A stretch of DNA of 45,806 nt from positions 1 through 45,806 of the forward strand of contig NZ_QQNH01000022.1 of the NCBI RefSeq assembly GCF_003345525.1. The letters are read 5' to 3'. Positions 8,257-19,118 of this stretch are shown here, in pieces. Position 1 is the first letter of the stretch, and every line of letters begins with the position of its first letter. The DNA is from Pelagibacterium lacus (GTDB lineage Bacteria > Pseudomonadota > Alphaproteobacteria > Rhizobiales > Devosiaceae). Made by a program: the position numbers and the translations under genes. The notes under the pieces are model-generated. The model searched no databases and was not told the DNA's origin. It worked only from the letters and a program-made list of their open reading frames with translations.

Positions 8257-10029
8257 TTAGAACTCGTTCCACTCGGCCTGCACGGCCGCATTGCCATGGG
8301 TCATCAGCTTGACGCGCTTGGCCGGGCGCGCCTCGGGCACGGGGGAAGCCAGCGGGGAATCGGGCAGGCTGAACACCGCCACAATGCCGTCGAGCGCCAT
8401 GGCCTGCCCCTCGGTCTGCTCCACCGCCGCATTGGTTTGTTCCACCAGCGCCGCATTGTGCTGGGTCATCTCGTCGAGTTGGCGCACCGCGACATTGATC
8501 TCCTCGATGGCTGCCGACTGTTCGGCGCTGGCGGTGGCGATGGCCTCGACCAGTTCCGAACTCTGCCGCGCGGCATCGAGGATGCGCCCCAGCCGCTCGG
8601 CCGCCTGCTCGACCAGCCGCGTGCCGCCGGTGACTTCGCCGACGCTGGCTTCGATCAGCGCCTTGACCTCCGAGGAGGCGTCGGCGGCCGATTGTGCCAG
8701 CCGGCGCACTTCCACCGCCACCACGGCGAAGCCCTTGCCGGCTTCCCCGGCCCGCGCCGCCTCCACCGAAGCATTGAGCGCCAGGAGATTGGTTTGGAAG
8801 GCGATGTCGTCGATCATGCCGATGATGTTGGAGATTTTCGCCGAGGAGGCCGAAATCCGCTGCATGGCGGCATTGGCTTCCGCCATCACCGCGCCGCCCT
8901 CCGTGGCCGATTGCGACAGCGCGCGGGTGTTTTCCGCCGCGTTGCGGACATCCTCGGCGCTGCCGGATACCGCGCTGGCCAACTGGTCCATGGTGGCCGA
9001 GGTTTCCTCGATGGTCGCCGCCTGGCGCGTCGTGCGCTCGGACAGGTCATTGGCGCCCGACAGCAGCTCGCTAGTGGCGGTCTTGACCGTGCGCGAGGTC
9101 GAGCGCAATTGCGCGACGATGTCGATGAGCCGGGCCAGCGTCGTATTGTAGGCGACGCGCAGGGCCTCGTATTGCCCGGAGAAGCTCTGGTCGACCCGAC
9201 CGGAGAGATCGCCCTCCGCCATGCGTTCGAGGCTGCCGGTCAGGAGGTCGATGATCCCCTCGGCCCGCTTGCGCTCGGTGATGTCGGTGGCGAACTTGAT
9301 GACCCGGACCGGCCGGCCCTGCGGATCAAGGACCGGATTGTAGCTGGCCTGAATCCACACCTCCCGGCCGCCCTTGCCGAGCCGCTTGAATTCGCCGGCC
9401 ACATATTCCCCTTCCCGCAGCCGGGTCCAGAAGCGGGCATATTCGGGGCTGGCGGCATAGTCGGGGTCGCAGAACATGGCGTGATGCTTGCCGGCGATCT
9501 CGTACCTGGCATAGCCCAGCGTCGAGAGGAAATTCTCGTTGGCGCCGATCACCATGCCGTCGAGGGTGAATTCGATCACCGCCTGCACCCTGCCGATGGC
9601 GGCGACCTGCGCCGCATGGTCGGCGGCGAGCAGCTTGCGCGCCGTGATGTCGGTGGCGAACTTGACGATCCTGGTCGGCTTGCCGGCCTTGTCGAGCACC
9701 GGATTGTAGCTGGCCTGAATCCAGATCTCCCGCCCGCCCCTGGCGATGCGCTGGAACTCGTCGGCGTGGAAGCGCCCCTCGGCCAGATGCTTCCAGAACA
9801 TCCGATAGGCCTCGCTCGCCGCGTGCTCGGGCGTGACGAACAGGGAATGGTGCTTGCCGACGATCTCGTCGAGCCCATAGCCCATGACGGAGAGGAAATT
9901 GTCATTGGCCCACAGGATGGTGCCGTCGAGGGTGAATTCGATCACCGCCTGCGAACGGTTGATGGCGTCGAGCTTGGCCTGTGCCTCGGCCGGATGGGTC
10001 GGGCCGCGTCTGGTAAAAGGTGTAAACAT
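8257..10029 (-). CDS. Soluble methyl-accepting chemotaxis protein with two PAS domains and a C-terminal CheR/CheB tether
   Basis: A 590-residue protein with no membrane segment. Two PAS domains (about 20-132 and 142-254) are 122 residues apart and very similar; both carry [13 protein letters not shown] or [13 protein letters not shown] and end FATDIT. A HAMP-like linker follows (about 255-310), then the signalling domain with the conserved hairpin tip ([20 protein letters not shown]). The chain ends EWNEF, matching the aromatic-x-x-aromatic pentapeptide to which CheR and CheB dock. It is therefore a cytoplasmic receptor sensing an internal cue (redox, oxygen or a bound ligand) through PAS. 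No other chemotaxis gene is in the window, so it must signal to an array encoded elsewhere. A GGGGGGAA ribosome site precedes the ATG. Confidence 0.93.
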   Translation of the reverse strand: MFTPFTRRGPTHPAEAQAKLDAINRSQAVIEFTLDGTILWANDNFLSVMGYGLDEIVGKHHSLFVTPEHAASEAYRMFWKHLAEGRFHADEFQRIARGGREIWIQASYNPVLDKAGKPTRIVKFATDITARKLLAADHAAQVAAIGRVQAVIEFTLDGMVIGANENFLSTLGYARYEIAGKHHAMFCDPDYAASPEYARFWTRLREGEYVAGEFKRLGKGGREVWIQASYNPVLDPQGRPVRVIKFATDITERKRAEGIIDLLTGSLERMAEGDLSGRVDQSFSGQYEALRVAYNTTLARLIDIVAQLRSTSRTVKTATSELLSGANDLSERTTRQAATIEETSATMDQLASAVSGSAEDVRNAAENTRALSQSATEGGAVMAEANAAMQRISASSAKISNIIGMIDDIAFQTNLLALNASVEAARAGEAGKGFAVVAVEVRRLAQSAADASSEVKALIEASVGEVTGGTRLVEQAAERLGRILDAARQSSELVEAIATASAEQSAAIEEINVAVRQLDEMTQHNAALVEQTNAAVEQTEGQAMALDGIVAVFSLPDSPLASPVPEARPAKRVKLMTHGNAAVQAEWNEF

Positions 10030-10101
10030 TGAAAGTTCCCCCCGAGCCCTGCCGGGCTGTTTACTGCTCTCGTCCCTCGCTCAAGAGTTACCCATGATCG
10101 T

Positions 10102-10115
10102 TAAACCGCGGTTTA
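10102..10115. promoter_or_regulatory. 14-bp perfect palindrome upstream of the chemoreceptor gene
   Basis: TAAACCGCGGTTTA is a perfect palindrome 73-86 bp before the chemoreceptor start codon, in the only sizeable non-coding gap of this block. It could be an operator; no regulator is identified. Confidence 0.3.
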
Positions 10116-10147
10116 CGGATGGAATTCGCATATTTACTTAAGTTGCA

Positions 10148-10176
10148 TAAAAAAAGGGCCGCACGGGGCGGCCCTT
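10148..10176 (-). terminator. Intrinsic terminator after the siderophore-type binding protein gene
   Basis: AAGGGCCGC (10154-10162) and GCGGCCCTT (10168-10176) form a 9-bp stem with a 5-nt loop. The run of A before it is a T-tract on the minus strand. It separates the binding-protein gene from the chemoreceptor gene. Confidence 0.8.
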
Positions 10177-10198
10177 CGAAACGCGTGCATGGAGGCCG

Positions 10199-11188
10199 TC
10201 ATTCGGCCTGTGTGGCGGGGTCCCCATCGGCTGCGGCAGCGAGTTGCGCCGGGAGGATATCGAGCAGATAGCCCAGGGATAAGGGGGTTTGCCAGCTCAT
10301 GGCGGCATAGGCGAGCCCGTCGCCGTCATCGAGCCAGACCGTGCGGCCCTCGCGGGCGATATCGAGGCTTTGATAGACCGGCATGGCCTCGAGCACATGC
10401 TGCTCGCTGTCGGCGGGATTGGAGATCGGGAATACCGCGACATCCATTTCCAGGAGGTCGATGTTTTCCGCGCTGATGTCGATACGGTTGTCCTCCTGCG
10501 CCAGCGCCTCCAGCGCCGGCGGGAACACCAGCCCCAGATCGGTCAGGAACGTGCTGGCCAGATCGTTAGGGCCCCAGGCGGTGAAGGTGCCGTCGCCATT
10601 GTAATAGATATTGGTGCCGGTCTTGCCTTCGAGCTCGGGATATTGCGCCCGCACCTCGGCATAGCGCTCGGCAAATTCGGCGACGATGGCGTCGGACTTC
10701 TCGGTATTGCCCGAGGTCGCCTGATCGATGATGGCCAGCTCGGCCTGCCAGGGCGCGGCCCAGGCATCAAAGCCGGCCGGATTGGCGACCACCGGGGCGA
10801 TGGCCGACAGGCGCTCATAGATGTCCTCGTCCAGCCAGTAATAGGTGGCGACGATCAGATCGGGGTCTTGGGCGAGAACCCATTCATAGTTGATGCCGTC
10901 CCCGCTCATCACCTCGGGCTCTGCGCCCAGTGCGATCCGCGCCTCGTCGGCCCATTCGAAGGTGGCGAAGGGCTTGTTGCGGAACCATTCCTTGACCCCG
11001 ACCGGGGCGATCCCGAGCGCATAGAGGAAATCCTGTTCGTGCAAGCCCACCGAGACGACGCGCTGGGGCTGCTGCTCGATGGTGGTGCTGCCATAGAAAT
11101 GGTCGATGGTGACAGGGAAATTCTGCGCCAGAGCCGGAGCGGCCAGGGCGGTGAGCGCGACCAGAGCGGCGCCCGCGATCTTGAACAT
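10199..11188 (-). CDS. Periplasmic siderophore/heme-type ABC transporter substrate-binding protein (FecB/FepB class)
   Basis: A 329-residue exported protein. The signal peptide MFKIAGAALVALTALAAPALA is followed by a class III binding-protein fold: GSTTIEQQPQRVVSVGLHEQ (about 30-50), VLAQDPDLIVATYYW, and LGLVFPPALEAL in the C-terminal lobe. Such proteins deliver ferric siderophores, heme or cobalamin to a FecCD-type permease. No permease or ATPase gene is nearby, so this is an orphan component. I chose ATG 11188, which has GGGAGAG 7 nt upstream; the open frame runs further to 11245. The leader carries overlapping palindromes that look like an iron-responsive operator. The gene lies between ftsH and glmM, where relatives normally have nothing. 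Confidence 0.87.
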   Translation of the reverse strand: MFKIAGAALVALTALAAPALAQNFPVTIDHFYGSTTIEQQPQRVVSVGLHEQDFLYALGIAPVGVKEWFRNKPFATFEWADEARIALGAEPEVMSGDGINYEWVLAQDPDLIVATYYWLDEDIYERLSAIAPVVANPAGFDAWAAPWQAELAIIDQATSGNTEKSDAIVAEFAERYAEVRAQYPELEGKTGTNIYYNGDGTFTAWGPNDLASTFLTDLGLVFPPALEALAQEDNRIDISAENIDLLEMDVAVFPISNPADSEQHVLEAMPVYQSLDIAREGRTVWLDDGDGLAYAAMSWQTPLSLGYLLDILPAQLAAAADGDPATQAE

Positions 11189-11217
11189 GAAAGGCTCTCC
11201 CAAAGATAGGCCCACTT

Positions 11218-11244
11218 TCATGATTATTATGACTGGAGCTGTCA
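11218..11244 (-). promoter_or_regulatory. Candidate iron-responsive operator of the binding-protein gene
   Basis: Two overlapping symmetric elements lie 30-56 bp before the start codon: TCATGATTATTATGA (11218-11232, palindromic with one mismatch) and TGAC-N7-GTCA (11230-11244), which also fits TGA-N9-TCA, the RirA iron box of rhizobia. A perfect TTGACA (-35 type) overlaps the second element on the minus strand. Regulator identity (RirA or a Fur-type protein) is inference. Confidence 0.4.
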
Positions 11245-11264
11245 AGATAATTGCGCCGCAATGA

Positions 11265-11294
11265 AAAAGGGCCGCCCTTGCGGACGGCCCTTTT
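11265..11294 (-). terminator. Intrinsic terminator of ftsH
   Basis: AAAAGGGCCG (11265-11274) and CGGCCCTTTT (11285-11294) form a 10-bp stem with a 10-nt loop, giving a T-tract on the minus strand just past the ftsH stop. It means the three genes that follow are not simply part of the ftsH transcript. Confidence 0.8.
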
Positions 11295-11316
11295 CCGGAA
11301 CACGGAACGGATGGGG

Positions 11317-13254
<1,938 letters not shown>

Positions 13255-13348
13255 CAATCCTGTCCTGTCGGGCGGGGGACGCCCGTGGGGGTTGTGGCGC
13301 CGGTCGCGAGCGGCGCATGGCACACCAGTGCACGCAATAGGTTGTCAT

Positions 13349-13380
13349 CGAATGTAAGGCCGTCATTCAGGCGATACAAG
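13349..13380 (-). promoter_or_regulatory. Predicted RpoH (heat-shock sigma) promoter of ftsH
   Basis: On the minus strand CTTG (13377-13380) is followed, after 18 bp, by CTTACATTCG (13349-13358). Alphaproteobacterial RpoH promoters follow CTTG then CYTATnTnnG; only one conserved position differs. ftsH is a classical heat-shock gene, which supports the call. Confidence 0.5.
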
Positions 13381-13415
13381 GGCGCCGATCCTGCTTGGTT
13401 CCGTTTGCCGCAGTT

Positions 13416-14654
13416 TCAATGCCAAGCGGTTAACATCGGCCCTGCAATCGAAAGGCCGGCCTCAAAAACATGGCTTCCGATGGCGAGAATGGCGCCGTCC
13501 TCGGCGCGCACCACCGGCGCCGCATGCAGCGCCGCCACCGGCACCGCCAGCGGCTGGGCGAGCAGGTCCTCGAAGCGCTCCCGCGTCAGGAGCGCGGCCG
13601 GCGTGACGGTTACGGCGCGCGCGGGGGCGGTGACCGTGAAGCGGTTGTCCCACCGTCCCGACTGTCCCGGCGTGAGCAAGAGGGAGCCGGCGTCCATGCG
13701 CCCGGCCTCGCGGTAGACGAGAATGGCGTCGGCGCGCGGGGCGATGACGGCTCCGCCGAGGGTCAATGCCGTCCCCGGCTCATTCCGCAGGCGCGCGGCC
13801 ATCGCCTCGACGGGCGCGAGGGCGCGCAAATCCTGCCCCGAGGCGGCGGCGATGGCGACAGCCAGGGCGCGGATGGCGGTTTCCGCATCCGCAGCGCCAA
13901 AAGCCTCGCGGGCGATATGGGCCACGCCCAGGAAATCGACATGGCAATGGGCGGCGATGAACTGGCGGGCCGCCGATTGCGCCTGCGCCTCGATCCGCGC
14001 CATGCGGCCGGCAAACTGCGCCAGCCGGGCGTCGGTGAGCCCCAGACGGCCCAGATCGGGGAGGATGTCGCGCCAGCGGGTGCGCTCATAGGCGCGATCG
14101 AAATTGGACGGATCGCGGGCCGGGACGAGGCCGGCATGCTCGACCAGGGCGGCAAGGGCGTCGGGATCGGTGTCGAGCAGGGGGCGGAACAGCGCCACCG
14201 CTTCCACCTCGGCGAAGGGCGCCATGCCGGCCAAGCCGGCAACCCCGCTGCCATGGGCGAGGCGCATGAGCACGGTTTCGGCCTGATCGCGGCGATGATG
14301 GGCGGTGAGGAGAAGCGTGCTGCCATCCTGCGCCATCGCCTCCCCCATCAACCGGTAACGCGCCTCGCGCGCCGCCGCCTGACGCCCGGTGGCGGGCTTC
14401 GGCGCGTCCCAGACGAGGATGCGGGCTTCGAGCCCCAGCCGCTCGGCTTCGCGCGCCACCATGGCGGCCTCTTCCGCCGCCTCGGGGCGCAGCCGGTGAT
14501 CGACGGTGTAGACCACCGCCCGGGGCTTGCCCTCCGCCGGCGCCCATTCGGCGAACAGCAGCATCAGGGCCAGGGAATCCGCGCCCCCGGAGACCGCGAG
14601 CGCGATGGATGTCTCACGCCTGATGGGCGCGAAAATCCGAGCCGGGTCTAGCAC
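13416..14654 (-). CDS. tilS: tRNA(Ile)-lysidine synthetase TilS
   Basis: A 412-residue cytoplasmic enzyme that converts the wobble C34 of the CAU-anticodon tRNA-Ile to lysidine. The N-terminal PP-loop ATPase motif SGGADS is at about 22-27, with the family motifs VDHRLRPEA and TAHHRRDQAETVLMRL. The C-terminal half is divergent, as usual. I chose GTG 14654, which overlaps the cpoB stop by 7 nt (GTGCTAG) and puts the PP-loop at the normal distance from the N-terminus. The open frame continues upstream inside cpoB without family similarity. The gene sits between cpoB and ftsH, the canonical position. Confidence 0.92.
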   Translation of the reverse strand: MLDPARIFAPIRRETSIALAVSGGADSLALMLLFAEWAPAEGKPRAVVYTVDHRLRPEAAEEAAMVAREAERLGLEARILVWDAPKPATGRQAAAREARYRLMGEAMAQDGSTLLLTAHHRRDQAETVLMRLAHGSGVAGLAGMAPFAEVEAVALFRPLLDTDPDALAALVEHAGLVPARDPSNFDRAYERTRWRDILPDLGRLGLTDARLAQFAGRMARIEAQAQSAARQFIAAHCHVDFLGVAHIAREAFGAADAETAIRALAVAIAAASGQDLRALAPVEAMAARLRNEPGTALTLGGAVIAPRADAILVYREAGRMDAGSLLLTPGQSGRWDNRFTVTAPARAVTVTPAALLTRERFEDLLAQPLAVPVAALHAAPVVRAEDGAILAIGSHVFEAGLSIAGPMLTAWH

Positions 14655-15613
14655 CCGGCCGTGGCCTGCTCGGCGACGACCCGGTCGCGGAACACCTGCG
14701 GGGCGTCGGGATAGCGGCGCAGCACTTCGCCATAGGTGCGGCAGGCGGTGTCGAATTCGCCGGCCCCATGCAGCGCCACGCCCAGATTGAGCAGCAGGTC
14801 GCGGGCCCGGGTCGAGGTGGCATAGGTCTCGAAGCCGGTCAGCAACACCTCGGTCGCTTCCCCATAGGCCCCGCGCTGGATTAGCGTTTCGCCCAGCCAA
14901 TAGGTGGCATCGGGGGCCTGCGGATGATCGGGGAAGGCGTCGACGAACTGCCGGAACTGGTTCTCGGCAAAGGCATAGTCGCCCTGCACCACCGCCTCGT
15001 AACCCGCCATGTACTGGGCGTTGGCATCGCCCTCGTTGAGCGGGGTGGCGTTGGGGTCGAATTCGAGGTTGAGCGGCGCGGAGGGCTGGGTGGAGCCCAG
15101 GGGGCCTTCCGGCGCGCCGAGCACCGGCCCGCTCTCGCCGAACACGTCCGAGGCGTAGAGATTGTTCTCGTCGCCCATTTCCTCGGGGCCGATCAGGTCG
15201 GAATCGCCGACCAGCGGATCGATGACCGTGGGAACCGAAGGCTGGGGCTCGATGGAACCGGCCGGACCGGTCTGCGGCGACGCCGGGGCAGCGCTTTCGC
15301 TGCCCACTGGGGCCGCCGCGTCAGCTTCCCCCGAGCCACCGCCTTCCAATTGCTGGAAGCGGAATTCATTGTCCTGCTGCAGGCGTTCGAGCAGGCTCTG
15401 GAGCTGGGTGAGCTGGAACTGCAGGCCCTCGATCTGGCCGGAATTGACCCGCGCCTGCTCCTCGAGCTGGTCGAGACGAATCTGCAGCGTGGCGAGGTCG
15501 TTGCCCTGGCCCTGCCCCACCACCGTCATCGAGACGGTCAAGAGCCCTGCCGTGGCGGCGATGATGGCGCCCCGGCGCCATCGGGCGCCCAGCGCTGATA
15601 AAGTGTGTAGCAC
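14648..15613 (-). CDS. cpoB: Cell division coordinator CpoB (YbgF), Tol-Pal associated periplasmic protein
   Basis: A 321-residue exported protein. The N-terminal signal/anchor region is basic then hydrophobic (ARWRRGAIIAATAGLLTVS). It is followed by a coiled-coil trimerisation segment (about 40-90, LATLQIRLDQLEEQARVN and on), a long Pro/Gly/acidic linker (about 95-200) and TPR repeats at the C-terminus (YMAGYEAVVQGDYAFAENQF, YWLGETLIQRGAYGEATEVL). The linker is unusually long. I chose GTG 15613 because AAGGAG lies 9 nt upstream; a TTG at 15661 is possible but gives an odd leader. CpoB couples peptidoglycan synthesis to Tol-driven outer-membrane constriction. It follows pal by 156 bp. Confidence 0.9.
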   Translation of the reverse strand: MLHTLSALGARWRRGAIIAATAGLLTVSMTVVGQGQGNDLATLQIRLDQLEEQARVNSGQIEGLQFQLTQLQSLLERLQQDNEFRFQQLEGGGSGEADAAAPVGSESAAPASPQTGPAGSIEPQPSVPTVIDPLVGDSDLIGPEEMGDENNLYASDVFGESGPVLGAPEGPLGSTQPSAPLNLEFDPNATPLNEGDANAQYMAGYEAVVQGDYAFAENQFRQFVDAFPDHPQAPDATYWLGETLIQRGAYGEATEVLLTGFETYATSTRARDLLLNLGVALHGAGEFDTACRTYGEVLRRYPDAPQVFRDRVVAEQATAGC

Positions 15614-15706
15614 GTCTAAAATCTCCTTCTGCGAGCCATGTGGCCAACGCGAACCGGGCAATCAAGGATGCGCCATTAAAACAGTTTTCTACCAAAGAAG
15701 AAGCGC

Positions 15707-15728
15707 CGGGACCTTATACGCGGTCCCG
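15707..15728 (-). terminator. Hairpin between pal and cpoB
   Basis: CGGGACC (15707-15713) and GGTCCCG (15722-15728) form a 7-bp stem with an 8-nt loop; on the minus strand CTTCTTCTTT follows shortly after. It may be a weak terminator or attenuator separating pal from cpoB. Confidence 0.45.
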
Positions 15729-15769
15729 ACGCCCCATGCCTCCAGTTTGGCGGAGCGGTATGTGGCCGC

Positions 15770-16273
15770 TCAGTTTGTCAAAACCGTGACGGCGCGCCGG
15801 TTCTGGCTCCAGCACGAAATGTCGTTGCAGATCGCCACCGGCCGTTCCTTGCCATAGGACACGGTGGAGAGGCGGTTCTGCGGAATGCCGAGCGAGGCGA
15901 GGTAATTGACCACCGCGCTGGCGCGGCGGGCGCCGAGGGCGATGTTGTATTCGCGCGTGCCGCGCTCGTCGGCATGGCCTTCGATCACGATGCGGTATTG
16001 CGGATATTGCTGCAGCCACTGGGCCTGCTTTTGCAGGGTGGACTGGGCATCAGATGTCAGGAGCGAGGAATCGGTCTCGAAGAACACCCGGTCGCCGACC
16101 GAGACGAGGAATTCCTGCTGGCTGCCGGGGGTGCCGGCCCCCATGCCGCCCTCGCCGGGCGCCATGTTGCCGACACCGGTGGTCGGGGTTCGGGCACAGG
16201 CGGCGACGGCAACGAGCAAGACCGCCATGAGCAGGCCTTTGCCAAAACGAAGAAGGGGCAGGGTCGTACCCAT
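15770..16273 (-). CDS. pal: Peptidoglycan-associated lipoprotein Pal
   Basis: A 167-residue outer-membrane lipoprotein. The signal ends in the lipobox VAAC (lipidated Cys26), a Gly/Pro/Thr linker follows, and then the OmpA-like peptidoglycan-binding domain with VIEGHADERGTREYNIALG and RRASAVVNYLASLGI. Pal binds peptidoglycan and is pulled by TolB/TolA. ATG 16273 has GGAG 9 nt upstream and begins the lipoprotein signal; the open frame extends to 16321 with no signal-like sequence. It is 176 bp downstream of tolB, a gap that probably holds its own promoter. Confidence 0.95.
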   Translation of the reverse strand: MGTTLPLLRFGKGLLMAVLLVAVAACARTPTTGVGNMAPGEGGMGAGTPGSQQEFLVSVGDRVFFETDSSLLTSDAQSTLQKQAQWLQQYPQYRIVIEGHADERGTREYNIALGARRASAVVNYLASLGIPQNRLSTVSYGKERPVAICNDISCWSQNRRAVTVLTN

Positions 16274-16397
16274 AGCGAGGAGCTCCAGAAAAGGAAAAAT
16301 CGTAGTTACCGGATTTACCACGCGTTATCTTAATAGCGCGTGATCTCCTATGGTTAATCAACGCGTAATCGGGCGCAATTGCGGCATCCAGACAGCA

Positions 16398-16426
16398 GGG
16401 CCGCGTCCCGAATGGAGACGCGGCCC
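16398..16426. terminator. Strong hairpin between tolB and pal
   Basis: GGGCCGCGTC (16398-16407) and GACGCGGCCC (16417-16426) form a perfect 10-bp stem with a 9-nt loop shortly after the tolB stop. There is no T-tract, so it may stabilise the 3' end or attenuate rather than terminate fully. Confidence 0.45.
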
Positions 16427-16449
16427 GACTGTTGCGCAAATGCAATCGC

Positions 16450-17760
16450 TTAGCTCAGCAGCGGCCCCCAGGCCGGGTCCGAGGCATAGCCCTGGGTGGC
16501 GACGCGCCGCTCGTTGCGCCCCCAGATGTCGATGGCATAGAGCGAGGGGCCGTCATTGCCGCCCGGATCGCGGAAATACATCAGCACCCGGCCATTGGGC
16601 GCCCAGGTCGGGCCCTCCGCATGGTAGGAGCTGGCGAGAATCCGCTCGCCCGAGCCGTCCGGCGCCATGATGCCGATCTGGAACTGGCCGCCCGACTGGC
16701 GCGTGAAGGCGATGTAATCGCCCTTGGGCGACCAGACCGGGGTGGAATAGGAGCCGTTGCCGAACGAGATGCGGTCTCCACTCCCGCCGCCGGCGCCCAT
16801 CACGTAAATTTGTGGCCGCCCGCCGCGGTCGGATTCAAAGACGATGCGCGATCCGTCCGGCGAATAGGAGGGGCCGGTATCGATGGCCGAGCCGGTGGTG
16901 AGCTGTTGCGGCTGACCGCCGGCCAGGTCGATGGCATAGATATTGGTCGCGGCGCCATTGGTGACCGAGAAGGCCAGCCGGCGCCCGTCGGGCGAAAAGC
17001 GCGGCGCGAAATTCATCTGCCCGAACCGGCCCAGCGCCTGGGTCTGCCCGGTGCCCAGGTTGAGGATGAAGATGCCCGAGGAGGTGGGGCCGTCGAACAC
17101 CATATAGGCGCAGAGCTGGCCATTGGGCGACAGCCGCGGGGTGATGGCCGGCCGCGAGCCATCGGTCAGATACTGCACGTTGGCGCCATCCTGATCCATG
17201 ATGGCGAGGCGCTTGACGCGGTTGGCCTTGGGGCCGCTTTCCGCAACGAAGATCACCCGGGAATCGAAATAGCCCGATTCCCCGGTCAGCCCGGTATAGA
17301 TGGCGTCCGACGCCATATGGGCGATGCGGCGCCAGGAATTGGGATCGGTGCCATAGGATTTTCCGGTGACCTGCGCCCCCGCCGTGGTGTCCCACAGGCG
17401 CAGGCTCGACTGGATCTGGCCGGCCCGCTCCACATTGCCCATGACCAGCGCGTCGGCGCCCGTGGTGCGCCAGGCGTCGAAGGCCGGGGTCTGGTTGGGA
17501 TCGCCCACCTGCTGGGGATAGCCGGCCGGATCGATGAGACGGAACAGGCCCGACCCGGTGAGGTTGTTGCGCACCACCTGCGCCACCTCGGCCCCGAAGG
17601 AGGGGTCGCCCGAGGCGAAATTGGGCACCGCGATGGGCATGGGGGTGAAATTGCCCCCGGTCACGGTGATCTGAAGCTGGGCGAAGGCGGGGCTCACGGC
17701 CAGCATCGCGGCGCTGGAGAGCCCCAATTTGAGCGCGGCTCTGCGGGTCATCACATTCAT
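16450..17760 (-). CDS. tolB: Tol-Pal system beta-propeller protein TolB
   Basis: A 436-residue periplasmic protein. The start MNVMTRRAALKLGLSS is followed by a hydrophobic stretch and a signal cleavage site near SPAFA-Q. The leader has a twin-arginine-like TRRAALK motif. The N-terminal alpha/beta domain (about 30-165) is followed by a six-bladed propeller with repeated SPDG motifs (FSPDGRRLAFS, YSPDGSRIVFES, WSPKGDYIAF), the TolB/DPP-like signature. TolB binds Pal and receives TolA. ATG 17760 is preceded by GGAG; ATG 17775 lacks one. It is separated from tolA by 170 bp with no visible gene. Confidence 0.96.
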   Translation of the reverse strand: MNVMTRRAALKLGLSSAAMLAVSPAFAQLQITVTGGNFTPMPIAVPNFASGDPSFGAEVAQVVRNNLTGSGLFRLIDPAGYPQQVGDPNQTPAFDAWRTTGADALVMGNVERAGQIQSSLRLWDTTAGAQVTGKSYGTDPNSWRRIAHMASDAIYTGLTGESGYFDSRVIFVAESGPKANRVKRLAIMDQDGANVQYLTDGSRPAITPRLSPNGQLCAYMVFDGPTSSGIFILNLGTGQTQALGRFGQMNFAPRFSPDGRRLAFSVTNGAATNIYAIDLAGGQPQQLTTGSAIDTGPSYSPDGSRIVFESDRGGRPQIYVMGAGGGSGDRISFGNGSYSTPVWSPKGDYIAFTRQSGGQFQIGIMAPDGSGERILASSYHAEGPTWAPNGRVLMYFRDPGGNDGPSLYAIDIWGRNERRVATQGYASDPAWGPLLS

Positions 17761-17930
17761 ACACTCAGTCTCCATGTTGGGCGGCGCCTTCGACGCCGTC
17801 TGCCTGCGATCCGGAGGTCCAACCGGAGAGGCCGTTCAAGGTTGCGCCGCCTAAAACCAAATCGTGTCCGAATGGCGATAGGCGGGATGATTTACGCATC
17901 ACTATGGCTTTTTGATCACGCTTGCTGTCC

Positions 17931-19115
<1,185 letters not shown>

Positions 19116-19118
19116 GGA

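Noticed and set aside
7327-11188. A dedicated iron-chemotaxis operon (binding protein, receptor, methyltransferase)
   Set aside because: A strong terminator separates the binding-protein gene from the receptor gene, the receptor has no periplasmic domain to meet the binding protein, and the methyltransferase is not CheR-like.
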